Assembly: GCA_942159475.1 (NCBI GenBank)
Contig: OW804096.1
Coordinates: 105,622,194 to 105,686,193, forward strand
Direction: 5' to 3'
Length of the DNA: 64,000 nt
Source of the DNA: Sthenelais limicola
Lineage: Eukaryota; Annelida; Polychaeta; Phyllodocida; Sigalionidae
Below, piece after piece: positions 12,601 to 27,600 of the stretch. Under the pieces are notes generated by a model. The model made no database searches. It was not told the DNA's origin and was given only the letters and a program-made list of their open reading frames with translations. Each line of letters opens with the position of its first letter. Position 1 is the first letter of the stretch. The translations under genes and the position numbers were made by a program.

Positions 12601-15600
12601 GTAATTGAAGATTGTATTTTGAATATGGCAACTTCCAGATATCTATATTGGTGGAAGTTGGGCAATTCGGGCAATTGTAAGACAATAGAGCAATCTTTTG
12701 GTGCATATGTGTGTATTAATAGCGAAAATGTAAATCTTAGTGAAACGAATTTATTTATCAAGTGTATTTATTATAACTAACTATGATTAATTATAGAGGT
12801 ACCATTACTCCTCTGCGTAGCAATTCTTGTTACAAACGACTAGGAAGTGTTGCAAAAATGTCAATTTTAATTTAGATAAAAATGAAAATATGTTTTAGAT
12901 TCAATAGATATCATTGGGCTCCCAGAGTCAACTGTTTGCATTTCCATACTAGTTTAAAAACTAATAACTGGGCATGGTGGGTGGGAGAATAAAGAGTAAA
13001 TCTGCAGAATTGAGCCTAGCGATTGATTGGCCGTCAAGCCAAGATTATGCACGTACTCCAGAGAAGGACATGCAGACTCACCCCAGCTGACCAACGAACT
13101 GGCTGCTGTACGGACAACAACATAGTGAGACACAAATCAGCATGCGTAAGTAACAACAACAGCAACAACAGGAGCATACAGCTACCACCACCACCACCAT
13201 TACAACCACCACCACTGCCTATCACTATCACCACCACCACCACCACCACCACCACCACCACCACCACCAAGTAATGATCAACAACAAAACCACAATCTCA
13301 ACTACAACCAAAGCAACTCCGTCGATAAATACCAGTCTGAGTCATCTTGAATAACCCTGAATCACGTATCATCTATCTTTTTCTTTACATTTATTTCATA
13401 AATGATAACAATCGAAATTAAGATTCTTAAATGCTTAAATGATAGTAAGGTTTCGGTTTAGAGTTTAAACTTGCTGCTGTGGATCTTATGTGTATTAAAT
13501 TATGATGTCCCAATTATATTTTCAATTTTATATTTTATTCCAGGAACTGAAGAAAATATGTTTCGAACCTGAATATGATTAATATTGTATTGTGAAGATA
13601 TTAATTAAGCTGCATACATACACATACAGAATAAAACATCCGAAGTTTCCCCGCATTTTAATTCAACCTTAAATGTGGTATTGTGACCGAGCCAAATTGC
13701 ATTCCCATCGTCATACTACGATCCAGGAAGCACATTTAATTTCCAGGAAAAACAGAACTACGCGATTTTCGTAATATTACAATAAAATTTGATGGCTCTC
13801 AAATTATATCGTTTGAATAGAAGAATAGCCCTTCATGCGTGCAATTAATTTCCAAACTTAAACATTTTATTACAATTTAATTTCATTTTCCCATGAACGC
13901 TCTCGTTTCTTTGTTATTCATCTATCAGATAAAACGGGGTACTTCAAATGAATTAGTGTGTATAGTGCATCTGGCTCGTATGCAAAGATTAGTTACAGTA
14001 TGGCTCGTTACTGCAAGGACCAATAATGGATGAGATTTATCGAAGTAAGAAAAAAAGAATTACTCGGGGAAGTTGAGGTCTACTACAATCACAAGACAAC
14101 CTATATCAGACACACCACAGCCAGCAATATATATGTTTAGGGGTCTCTGGTCCGGTTTTGTCCCTAAATTGCCCTTGTAACGGACAATCCTACCAGCGGA
14201 TAGAGTCTGTGGTCGACCCCTAAAGGACTTGGAAGGTTGTGGTTTGGAGGGAATAGCCTTATGGACATGGGATAGAGAGCTCGCTATCGCTCGCCCTCTA
14301 TCCCATGCCATAAGACTCTTCCCTCCAAACCACAACCTTCTAAGTCCATAATAAATATATGAGTTAATCAATTGGCCATACACTCTGCACCTGGCAGCAC
14401 ACTAAAACAAGGGATAATGTAGCTCACACAACACATACATAATAAACCACTTAATAAGTCACTTGGTCTAAACTTACCCATGAAGTACACAGCAGCAAAG
14501 CCAGTTTTTTGTACTGTGTTGTCCGTGCTGAAAGTTATCCTAAGGGTGTTATGCTCCGATGTTATAGGTTGAGGTATTTTGGTGCCACAGAATGTCCCGT
14601 GGAGTTTGGAATCTGTGTCCAGGCCACTCCGTATCTCCACCGAATCGTACTCACAGTCTTGCTGCCAAAAAGATGACATACATAACTGATAGTATTTCTC
14701 AAATCATTTTGATATGTGAAGAAGAAAAGGAAGAAAAATGGGAATATTATCATAAATAGTGAGAATAATAAAATTATGAAAAAGGAGAGATTAGACGAAG
14801 GTACACATAGTTTAGTCCGGCTCCACGATCAGTTTAACAAGCATTAGGTATGAAAATTAAAATGAGAAATGGCAAATAATGAAAAACAGCAACAGGAGAA
14901 AGGTGTCTAATCGTCGGAATAAATCGCCAATTCTGCTGGAAAAAGAGCAAACAAAATTGAAACAATGACCCAGACCAGAGTAAGCTATTGGCTTGGATAC
15001 CATTATATATTCATATATGATTTATCACCTATATTACCCAGTTGCTATTTCCTTTCCAGACTGATGATCTAACGGTCCATTTTTCCCTCTAACTGTTACC
15101 AGCGAATATACAACAATTCTATACATGATAATCTAAATTATCTTTTGACATCAACTATAAACATTCTTCCTGTAAACTCTGTATAAATAAAGTCTAAGTT
15201 ATTACTTATTGGTGGAATTAAAACTATTGTAAGCTGGGGATTGTAGGATGAAGATTATAAGCTCAATACTAAATTGATAGCAGTTCTTAAAATAGGGTGT
15301 TGATGTCCCCCATCCAATATCCATGCAGAGCCTAAAGATTTACCGTAGGATCATACTAAGTTGGCATATCCCTTACTGCAACTTCACCAGCGAGGCAGGA
15401 AAATCCTATCCTGAGAGCAATTTAGTTTAGAGTCATATTTTATCACAAGAAATGGGAGACCAAGAGGACGCCGCTGGCATACCATCTCTTCATCCCCATA
15501 CCTCCCACACCACAAACCCCAACACAAAACCTCATCCAAATCCACAAACACTCCTGTCTTTGCCACCACCAAGCCCGACCTAGCCCTTACCCTGTTTGGA

Positions 15601-18600
15601 CATAACGCACAACAACAAGGGTGCTGTTACTTGCACCATGCTACGGGGCATTGGCGCTGCTAGAATAATATTTATTTAGCAATTGGCCAGGGCCAATACA
15701 GGATTTTCTGACCCATTTAAAAGGTCTCTGTAGACATGCTCCTTTGATGTGTCTACCTTTCTATCTTGTCAAATTGACATGGGTCGTGTCAGAGGAAGGT
15801 GCCAAGTAATTATTAAAATCCGGGACAAATTATCCCGGTCAGAGTTAAGCCCCTTTCCATTTAAATCCCTAGGGTGAGCATCTAACATCTGAGTTAGAAT
15901 CTAAATATTCTAGTCCATAAATCTTTTCGTATAACACCTTGTGATAATTCAGACTTACAATCAATATGAAAATAGCGGTCAATATATTCTGTAATAGTAA
16001 GCCATACGCTGATATAACTATGGTTCATCCTTAATAAATAACTAGCCATTGTCAAATATCAGTTCAATCCGAGGAAAACTAATGTTTCGCCACACATGGC
16101 ATTTATTCGACATACCAAAGACCCTTCGAAAGACACATAGAAAGAATTTGAGAATCAACTCATTAAAATCGAATCAGGATACTCCGAAGGAGGTCAAGCT
16201 TTTGTGAAATATACAGACAAGTTGCCAACACCCTGAAAGAGGCTTAACTAGTGCACAGGATATCTATAAACTAAAAAACAATAACGCATCTACCATTTAC
16301 TATTATATCCCTACACATGAGGATATATTAGGAGCGAGATACCCGATGGAGGGTAACATTTGGGGGAAGGGAAATATCAATTTCATTGTTGACTAAACCA
16401 GGTTTAAATCGGATCATGGAGAGGATGGGAGATTGCTCATTAATAAGCAGGGGTAGCCTGGGCAATAACCACGAGGAAGCAGAAATAAGGCTTGAAGAGG
16501 GTGATAGATGAATGTCCCCTTAAAACACTGATATCAATTCTTCATGCGAGCAACAGGACATGATAGACGCCTACCTTAAATTTAGATAGGCGCTAAATCG
16601 ATCAAATCCTACATCAAACAGACCGCCCCCACTCTATGCAATGATCAACTTGGAGGCGAAAAAATAATCAAGGTATTCACGTACGACTGCAACATGTGGG
16701 CGTATACGATAAGTTCCTAGCGGCCAAAGAGATAGGAATTGAGTCGCTGCCAATGAATGAGATGTCTGCTTGAGGGAAACAAACTCTTGGAGAATGGAAT
16801 GAGGAGTGATTCCTCTATACCATTTTGGGGAAACTCGTGTTTTGTACCAATTAGGAAATTGAACCATGGACAGAACGCGGGATCCTAGGATTTCTTTAAC
16901 ATACATGTTTAAAATGTAGACATTAAAAAAGTTACCAGGAGCTAATACCCATTAGGCTACTTTTACTATATAAATAGAAAATCTGCACCAACAAATCAAA
17001 TGTTTAATAAACAAAGCTAGAGCATTGTGTAAATCTATCAAAGCTATATATAAAGTTATGAAATACTATTTAGATGACACCCATATTTTCTATAGTGTAT
17101 TAACCCATGATTATGGAAAATCTAAATTTAAAAAAACACATCTGGTTTCGAAAAATCACAATGGATGATTGATTGTTAATTAATATGATAGCATTTTGAG
17201 ATATAGTTATGGGTGTAAATGATTTCGTTTCTCGTTGCACTTGTTTTATTAATTATGTTTGCCATCAGAATATATTTACTTGGTAACGGATTAAAAGTAT
17301 GTGGTGGTCCCGTAATGTTATTGTAAGGGGTATCAGGTGATTTAGACACTAGAAAGTACGAAAGGGTAAGGATTGTGTAAGTAATAGATCATATTTATTA
17401 AGAACCTTATGGTAACACATGAAAATAATTCAGATGCAGGACTATGCGTATTGTTATGCGACTATCCGTTAAATGCATTTGTGGCTAATAACAATATCTT
17501 AAAAATAATTTACCCCTGAAGATTTTGTCAAATCACGATTAACATGGAAAAGGTAAGCTTAATTAATTGTGTAATTAAATGGATACCCAAGGAATCCCAA
17601 ATGGTATCCATATATATCTGAATTTATATCTATTTTTAATACCCAGCTAATGTGTGATCCCAAATCTAATATTAGGTATCCTATTCGAAAATGGGAAGTG
17701 ACACATTCCTATGACCAGCCGAAGAAGCATTAATTTCGAATAGAGACTAAGAACACTTCGGGGTGTCTGGTCACCAATCTAGACGAGGTGAGATAGGCGT
17801 CTGTGTAACGTTGTACATCTTGTTCCCTCTATAACGCTTACATGGCCTTTGCCTCCGCACGCATATTCACACAGGTAAATACCACATACATTAGGCATAC
17901 TTATGTATTAATGTGACACTTTTCAATGATGCACTATAAATTGCCAGGAGCGAGTGATCTGAATAAGTTGGATTTATGAACCAGGACAAGCCTACGTAGG
18001 TGGTCTAAAAGAAGTATTCAAAAACATTTACAGAATGAGTGGCGGTGATAAATATTTAGATTTTATCATAAAGGCAAACTCAGCAGTGCTTCAACATATA
18101 TTTTATGCAAGATCTTTCTTTCCCACGAGGCCCACTTTTTTATACTTTCTTAATTGTGACACCAGATTTATAGAATTTAGATATGGGAAATAAAATAGTA
18201 AATATTGATGCTTCATGTTGATGTTAATATCAGTTGATGAATGTGTGGAAAAAATGTATTTAAAAATATTATTAAAAAATGTATCGATATCAATTGTATA
18301 GAATTTATTATTTTTATTCTCCATATATGTATTTGTTTTATATTATGTATTTAATATGATGTTGATGAGAATATCAGTTGATGAATGTGTGGACAAAATG
18401 TATTTAAACAAATTATCTAAAAATATATCGATATCAATTGTATAGAATTTATTATTTTTATTCCCCGTATGTATTTGTTTTATCTATGAATCTAATATAG
18501 ACAAAAAAGAAGGGTTAAATATTTAAGTGTTATGCATTATCGTAACTGGTTCAATAAACGGGCAGAGTAAAAGCTTTCTCCAAACGAGATTACCCATATT

Positions 18601-21600
18601 TCATTAAATGATTCAAATTTGTTACGGCTATTCATAAGAAAGCTGGAACCAGCTAACAGCTGAGGTGAATTCTAGAGTGACCTTAAAAACGATCACTCAC
18701 TCCTTACCTTTTCGTCTAGACGGTAAAGAACTGACTCGGTGATACTAGATATATTTCATATCACGATGCTACACTTTCTGACACATATGTGTGGTAGGAA
18801 CAAACATCGGGTTCTGGCTCTTTGCCCCTAATGCTGACATACTTTTTCTCTTCTAGTATTTCCTTCAAGTACCTACAACCACCACGTGTTTCTCATCAAA
18901 TTACGGATGCGCCATTCAAAACGTTTTTCCTTATCTCAGAAACCTATCTGTATCTGAGGAGTAAAAAAAGTGGGATTCCTCACGGAAGATATATAATAAT
19001 TTTATTCAGGACCATCATTTTTTTCATTATATGTTGGTAGGAGGCGTGTAAAACTAGTCCATCTACTCGTAGGGCTTATTTGGGATTACTTCCTTTTAAA
19101 ACGCTTTGACAAATAAGTCAAGATTCAATCAGATTGTCTATTGATTTGACCAAATGCAGACAATGTGGTAGTCAATAACTATGAAATATATTTAAACATA
19201 TGTTATCAAATTAAATTGATGTCCTTTTATTTCCCTATTCTATTGCAAAGCGAAACTTCCCTCGAGCTTCACCCCTAATGCAGGGATTTAAAAGTAAAAA
19301 AGAAACTTAAATGCTACAATATAAAGAAGAAGAATAGAAGGAACGAACTCGAGTCTGAACAAAAATGAATGTGACTATTATTATATTAAATCAATCAAAG
19401 TGGTAAAAATATTAAACTAACGTTAAACGTATAAATTAGATATAAACCGATTGTCATCGTATAAATAAATGTTAAGTATTGTCAAAAAGTATTTTTCGTC
19501 GGGTATCGGAGAATATCACATATCTTGTGTAAGTATTGTGTATGTGTTTGGGGGTTGATTTTTTTTTTACAAATCTGTACAGAATACATTGTACGGTATT
19601 ATAATATATTGAATATTAAAGGTTTGTATAAAAGGGGCTTACAGTACAGTAAACTAATGGAATGTTGAGACTCGAGTCACTCCAAACAAGCCTCTCGATC
19701 CAAACCGCAAAATGCCATTAGGACGCCTATATATATGTATACTCCAGAGCCAGGACAGCTATTAGCGCAGTAGGCGTCCAATCACTGACATATCATTATC
19801 TGATATGAGAAGCTTTGACCCCAGACTGCGTTATGGTCCTTTAATGTTCTCTTAGCGTTGTCCCTGTTATACTAGTGATTACCAAACTGTTGGACGTTTT
19901 AAGTATTGGTGCCGGGATGATGCTACAATTTCAGATGTGTATAAATAACCTTTGCGTCAAATTAAAGAAACAATCAAATATTTAATAATCAATCAGTCAA
20001 ATGTAAAAGTAAATAGATTATTAATAAAGTAAGCGTCGTAATTGTATACCTGACGTTTCTTCTAACCTGACCTAAGTCCCCAAATCCAAAGCACCTATTC
20101 TGAAATCTAGCCCTATGTATTTACCAATACTTACAGATTCTTGGGTTGTAAGCGATATATGTCCACTTCAATAGGGAACTACCTAAGAAACAATGCCTGT
20201 GATTTTAACTGCTATACATGATACTCAACCCGCTGGTTTGCCGTAAGGTTATTTTGCAGGAACTTAATGTTTACACAAACCTTCCATTGATCTTCGCTAA
20301 TCTTCATCGTCAATTTCCCTCGACCATTCTAGACTGAGGAAAAAAGAATTCTCCTGCAACTGTAAAGAGCAAAGTACTCTGAATCAAGGTCAAAGCTATT
20401 ATTAGATTAAAACAAAATAAGATAAAAACAAAACAAAAGAAAGAAATCAATTTGAGTAGATTACTACCGCGTTAGTACATCTTAGTGACTCAGGTGAGAG
20501 AATCAGCTGCATGTCTGGATTCAGAATAAAACAACGGCGCTTGTATTCATAGAACATTTTTCAACTTGACCACGAACTGAAGATGTGATCTTTAAAATAT
20601 CTTAAATGCGAAAAAAGGATGTTTGGTCCAATTTGGAAAAGGCTTGCAATGGTCAGTGTTTTAGTTTAAAGTGTATCAGTGATTCTTTTTATTCCGTCCA
20701 GAATTTAAGAACACCGTTACCTATATGAATATGGTTAAATGTAGGCAGGAATACAAGCCAATCTCATGCTGCTCTTCTTCCTATAAAACAGTTAGGAAAT
20801 AAATCCGAAGCATTACGACGTCAAACAAAATATAAAGTAATTAATTTCGATTTTATTTTTTCTCCAATAAAACAAAGCCAAACCTTGAAAAAAAAGAGCA
20901 TCATCAATAAAGAAAAAAGCCAATGAGAACGGCCCAGGTCACCAAGCACCATGATCAGGGAGTACTTGCCACTTGCCTCAGGCATGCAAGGGTAAAACGG
21001 CAGTCGGCAGGGTGTATGTACATTAGGAGCAGTGGTAGTTGATAGTAGCGGCTCTGTGCGGCCGCTTGCGATCAGGGATTCAGAGGATGCGATCGGGGAT
21101 TCAGAGGATCGCGTCAAGCTAACGGTCTGAGGAGCATCTGCACCTAGGCCTCTGGTAACAGTAGATGTCAGAGAGGAGGCACTGCCTTCCATCGGACCAA
21201 GGATGCTCTGCAAATTTGATAAGGCTCTTTAATTAGCAATTAAATAGTCCAATAAACACTCAGTCAGGGGGTAGCTATTAAACTTGGCAAGCGACTAATT
21301 AATAATGCCTTGATCACCCAGACCTTTTCCATACATAAAAGAAGCTGACTTGCACTGGTAACTCTGGGAGAGGAGTTATATGTACCCCCTGTAATTAAGC
21401 TCCAACGCTTTGATCAGCAGGTGGTAAATATAAGTTGAGTTCAATAACCAAGAAGTAAATGGATATCATAATAGGAATGACTTATAACTTTTCCCGAGGA
21501 AAAGAATTGAGAAAAACTCTAATTGGTGTTTGCCTTATGCTGTCCAAGAGTGATCAAAAGACTACTCATGGTAACTCTGGGAGAGGAGTACGATAAAGGT

Positions 21601-24600
21601 AAACTAAATCTCCAATCTAATTCTATCATCAAAGTGCAAATATATTCATTGATTGAGTTTGATATTTTACCAGGCTTTTTAATTCGGCTCCATGCCTGGT
21701 TTTTCCAATAACTCCTGAGTAGGCCTAGTATACTACCATCTACTGTTGAGAGGAAACACGCTAACGGATGCTACACCTTTCTGTTTACGAATATTAGCAA
21801 TGGATCTTTAGCGTGTATAGTGCAACAGACAGGCATATACACGGCCAGAATTTGATGACCCAGTCAGCAAGCACTGGGGTGGAGGGGAAATGCTGCCCAC
21901 AGCGGGGTTTGAACCCAAAACACTCTCATGCCTGTGGATCCAATCCAGCACCCTAGATGAAGAGCGCCCAAAAGATGGCAGCACTAGTTGCCGTCTAGGT
22001 AACTCTCCTGAGAATTGGCGCAGGCGCAACAGCCCACAGAGGTTTGACAATGTAAGGAGGTGGATAGCACCTGGATCGCAATTAACTTTTTAAAAACACA
22101 TGTGACGAACAATTCCAGTCCTGGAATCGGTATACCCTGACTATTACCCTACTGCTAGTATAAGGCTGTTGTCAATACAACTGTAGAATAAACGATTTCG
22201 GACACTTTCCACCACAACGCAAGCTTCGACCCTCCTTGCATCACTAGCAAAGTTCTATCTCTGTCCCCAAACCGAAACTCATAGCTCAGTGGTAAGCCTC
22301 TCACCTCCGGACGTGAGGGTTGGGAGTTCGCACCCCGCCCGGGACTGACAGCTTTATTTTTTCATCCCTATACTTCACTGGACCGATCGCGACTGACCCG
22401 CCCTCTGAATGAGGCGGATAGTCACGCAACTAAAATTGTTTCCGTTGCCCGAATCCCCGGTACTTCCCATTAAAGGGCATGCTGTATATATCGATGCCTT
22501 CTGCTGTTTACTTCTACCTTTGGTAGCCTAGTCATTATATACATGGCTCCGTATATCAGTTTCCTTCCCTTTTGTCTGGAAAAACTACTGCATTTATGGT
22601 CCAGCAATGCTGTTAGGCACACCCTTGTTCGTAAATGCGCGCCATGTTTACATAGCTTCAACCATTCTACATGCCTGCCACTACTAGTGTTGTAGGCGGC
22701 GAGGTATTAAACACTGAGAAATGGATTGTGATGCGACAGGAGGAGGGAGGGAGGGCGGGTGGTGGGCAGTGTCATTGACAGTGAGAAAAACGCCAACTAT
22801 AATAATAACAAGAAGGAGTGACTTTTAACGATAAAAGGTTGAGCAGGCTTTTTAGGGTTAATCGACTAAAGCCTTCAGTAAAACTGAAGCAAAAAGTTGG
22901 GCGTGGATTATGGTTTAAGGTGAAGGACAGGGCTTTCCTAGGGATTTAACGGTTTTTCCAAGTTATACAAGAACGTTTAATCGAATAGTACTTTTTCTCT
23001 TATGGAGAGACAGGAGAAAGTGGGTCAGTTTTTAAGGGTTCTCGAGCCTATTTAAAAAAATATACAGATTTTTCCTAAACTTGAATCATTTGTACATATG
23101 ATCATCCCAAGGCCACATATGATTTTTAAAATTGATTCACCATCTAGTTTTTAAATTATGGGGTGGCAAACATTTGGTCCCTTTTACTATTCCTATGGAA
23201 AATTATGACTTTTCAAAACCTATTTGTATTTCTCACCAAGAACGCGTATATAGATTTTTTTAAAACTGTAATATATGCTGCCTGGGAGTGTCTTCTTTGT
23301 TATAAAAGAAAAAAATATAGTTTTCACAGTCTAGTTTTTTTGTGAGGGCATTCTGAAATATATGAAATTGCAAAAATACAGATTTTTTTCAGTTAGATAT
23401 AGTCAAAAATGTAATTAAATCGCAAAACTAGTTCCAAATTCAATGTTAGTTTGTACAATGCATGTGGAGCTCAGTGATTAAAAAACTGAAATCAGTTCTG
23501 TACCATTCATATTGATAGGGGTTGGGGGTAAACATATGGTACATAAATTGACCCCAAAATTTGATTTTTAATGATTATCGTGTCCAGAAACACACCAGAT
23601 ATTTTTTAATTGGTATTATCACCTGCATATATTTCAAATATGCATATTGAATGATATGAGTGAATGAGAAAGACAAAATCTTTAATTATCCATATTAGGT
23701 ATTAGTTCCAGAAATCGCCACTGCTGAATAGCACTCAAATAGGCTTGAGAACCCTTAATTAACCTTTAATACGTTGAAAATCGAAAAGTCAATCGTTAAA
23801 TTAGAATAGTCAACCATAAAGTCAGAAAATTCAATCATAAAGTCAGAAAAGTCAATCGCAAAGTCAAATAGTCAATCGAAAAGTCAAAATAGTCAACCAT
23901 GAGTCAATCATAAAGTCAGAAAAGTCAATCATTAAGTCAAAATAGTCAATCAGAAAGTCAGAAAGTCAATTGCAAAGTCAAAATCGTAAGTCAAAATAGT
24001 CAATCGAAAAGTCAAAATAGTCAATTGAAGAGTCAAAATAGCCAATCGAAAAGTCAAAATAGTCAATTGAAAAGTCAAAATAGTCAATCGCAAAGTCAAA
24101 ATAGTCAAACGAAAAGTCAAATAACCAATTGTAAAGTCAGAAAAGTCAATTGTTAATTCGAAATAGTCAATTGTTAATTCGAAATAGTCAAACACAAAGT
24201 CAAAAAAGTCAATCGTAAAATCGAAATAGTGAATCGATAAGTCAAAATTGTCAATCGCAAAGACAAAATAGTCAATCGAAAAGTCAAAATAGTCAATTGA
24301 AGAGTCAAAATAGCCAATCGAAAAGTCAAAATAGTCAATTGAAAAGTCAAAATAGTCAATCGCAAAGTCAAAATAGTCAAACGAAAAGTCAAATAACCAA
24401 TTGTAAAGTCAGAAAAGTCAATTGTTAATTCGAAATAGTCAAACACAAAGTCAAAAAAGTCAATCGTAAAATCGAAATAGTGAATCGATAAGTCAAAATT
24501 GTCAATCGCAAAGACAAAATAGTCAATTGTAAAGTCAGAAAAGTCAATCGAAAAGTCGAAATAGTCAATCGAAGACATAATGACAGCCATTTAGATGGTC

Positions 24601-27600
24601 ATGTTTGTCATTATAGCCTAGCCTATGTGAATCGAACCTTGCAATAATTACACAATATCACAGATTCTAAGTTCATGTATAGTCAAATCAACAGATATCC
24701 AATAAATAAAACATAAAATAGAAGCCAAAATGATCCGCTCCCACAAATCACTTAAGGATATTAACCCCAGTTGTTGAAATAAAATATTACTGTGTAAAAG
24801 GTCTGAATTTGATGTCAGTGTTAAAATTCCATAGAGAAATATTTTGAGCAAAATGCAATTTTAAAATCGCCTAAATCTCGTGAAAACTAAATGTAAAATG
24901 AAATTCATGTAATAATCCATTTGAACATGGTTTATCTTAAGGAAGCCATTTTGAAAGTGAAACAGCCCCCCTCTGCTCATACAGACATATATGAATATCA
25001 TAAAATGCTGGTGAGCGATAATAGAGGATTTGTCTATTACAAGCTTAAGAATATGTAATGATTAACCATCGACTGAATATAAATGCATGAACGTTGTGGA
25101 AAAGTCATTGTGGAAAAGTCATTCGAATCGCTCAGCAAGCAGTTTTATTTTTTGGCGTATTGGTAAAACCCGATTTCACAGTATTGTGGCCATGTTTTCG
25201 CTAAGCCTGGGCATGGTCGAAACTGAAACAGACGTTCTCGAGGCAAACACGCTAACATAAGCTTGGAAATTGAATGAAACAAACCATATCAAATGAAATA
25301 TAACCAACCTCTTTATTTGTATAATCAAAACCAGCATATCTTCCACGATTTCACTGCCATGCCATGCATCATGCCAACGTGGTGCCATGTTTGTTTTTGC
25401 CATTGGCGCATGCGCGTCACCACCTCTTCCGGTTAAATATTTTTCGTGATACAGAGGTTGAAATGGTTCAAAAAAGCTTTAATTATCGATTGTCTGACCA
25501 AAACGATTATAGAAATCCTTTAATGAGACAAGTATTAGGGCCCATATACGGTGACGATTCTGAAAACGCATAAAATATTTGTTAATTGACGTCTGGCCAT
25601 ATAGGCTATAAGCGCCGAGCGCAGAGGCTAAAATGCTTGGAAATAAGCTAATTATTGACCATCGATTGAATATAGCAGCAGAAAGATTTAAGTTTAGCAT
25701 ATAATTCACCTTATATGCAAGAATTATTTTGAAAACAGAATTCAAATCGCTCATAAACGAGTTTTATTTTTTTGCCAGCTGAGCCCACATGTGAGAATCC
25801 CGCATGCGCGCTGACGAGCGAGAGCGAGATGAGGTTTCACGGGACGAGTTTTTCATGCCACCCTTGCCGTGCACGGACACGCTTGCAGGAGAATTAGCCA
25901 AGGAACAGGAGATTGACAGGTTTGATTGACTGGGGGACCACAGGCATGTGGCTGACCACAGCGGGGAAGACAGGGCTTGACTAAGAGATAGACCCCGAGT
26001 TGAGCGGGCTTAGTCGCAGGGTCGTAAATGTAGCAGGACCAGCACTTCACACCTGCAACTGGGGTTTAAAATAGTGACAGTAAAATAGGTGTGGCTGCAT
26101 TTAACGTATGACGCAAAACAATCACTGATAATCCACGCCCAAACAAAAACAGAAAATAAAAAAATATCCTTGGGCTCAATTTCTGGACCACCACGCCACC
26201 CCGCACCTCCACCACACTTATATATATGTCATTAATCTAGAAAAAGACATGAGAGAGAAATGCGAGAACTGGAAAGAAAGCAGCCATGTCTAGAAAAGTA
26301 ACAAAACAGTCCTGCTATACATACAATACGTAGCTAATAAAATCATATCAATACGCATGAACCGTTATCCAAATGTATGGTGAGTGAGTGAGTGAGTGAT
26401 GGTTGCTTAATGACATGACGACATCCAAGTGGAGTCATATTCACGGCAATGAGGTTAGTGAAATGAGATGAAATGTCTTCTTCCCTCAAAACTGAGTTCC
26501 ACCTTTTGCTATCTAATTAATAAAAAAATCCGTCAAAAGGAAAATAATTTAAAATTGTAAGCAAAATACTATGAAAGTATTTAGTTTGTATTGTTCTCTT
26601 ACCTCAAAATCATAATTGCAATACTAATTTATATTGTATCAACAGATAACAGCTTAAAATCTAAAAATCCACACTTACATCTTAAAATTAATCTCGGGTC
26701 ATTATTCTCAGAAACTCGGGTCTTTTGCCCGTAAAAAGCTTCATTGATTGGATCTACAACTAACGACAGAAACCTTCCTCCACAGTAACAGAATCTGGCA
26801 TAAATCGTCAATGTTGGTGTGTAAAAAATATCAAACACATCCTACATAATAACGGTAGAATTTTTACAATAACGCAATTATCTTCCGTCCAAGATATTTG
26901 AATAATGAGAGAAGAAATACAAGACAATGGGATGGACCAATACTTCTATCCCAAAAACCTAACACAGTGAATTATGATTTGAATTGTATACAGCGAAAAA
27001 CAGCTAAACTGTGGAATAATTTAGACCCTGAAACCAGAAACATTGACTCATACGACCGTTTTAAGGCCCTAACCAAGGCCGAAAGCTTGTTACCCTTATA
27101 TACTTAAAAGTGCTCAATGTACTCCTATTCTTCATCTATCATCCATCATCTTAGCTATCTCCTAGTCTCTTTTACTATTCAGCTACATGAGAAAAGTCAA
27201 GATTTTTGTAAGGTAATAGCCTAATAGACTAAGACTGAGGCTGTTCCCTACCCGTCCAACACACTATCCTGCTATGTTTATAATATGTTCAATGTCTGTA
27301 TTACAATGTTATTTATGTGTAATGGCTGATAAATACTCCTAATAAAAAAAATAAAAAAATCTTATTCCGAGCAGCTTTTTCTGCTTTTTTATTACCCTTC
27401 AATCCAACTTCACCCTTCACCCCCATCTCTGCTTTTCTAATTCAATTATTGGCGATTCGAATTCCTGTCATATCCATTATTGTTGGTGCCATTTGGCTAA
27501 GTTACAAACAATGTTGGTCCCACTATAGGAGAGCTGCCCCTGTTTGGAGACCGTTCTAATTGGGCTACACCGAGTTTATCTATGTATATTATCATCAATA

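Larger units (their letters stand above)
10388..14477 (-). other. Tolloid intron (exon 12 to 13)
   Basis: An intron of about 4.1 kb. It holds a G run (11913-11923), an ACC/CCA microsatellite (13180-13269) and the inverted repeat at 14225-14347. The rest is AT-rich unique-looking sequence with no recognised gene. Confidence 0.75.

Noticed and set aside
23787..24575. CRISPR-like array
   Set aside because: The repeats are directly adjacent and diverged with no unique spacers, and the genome is eukaryotic.
23950..24590. Leu/Thr/Phe repeat proteins on the minus strand
   Set aside because: They are by-products of the 21-base minisatellite, whose unit length is divisible by three.
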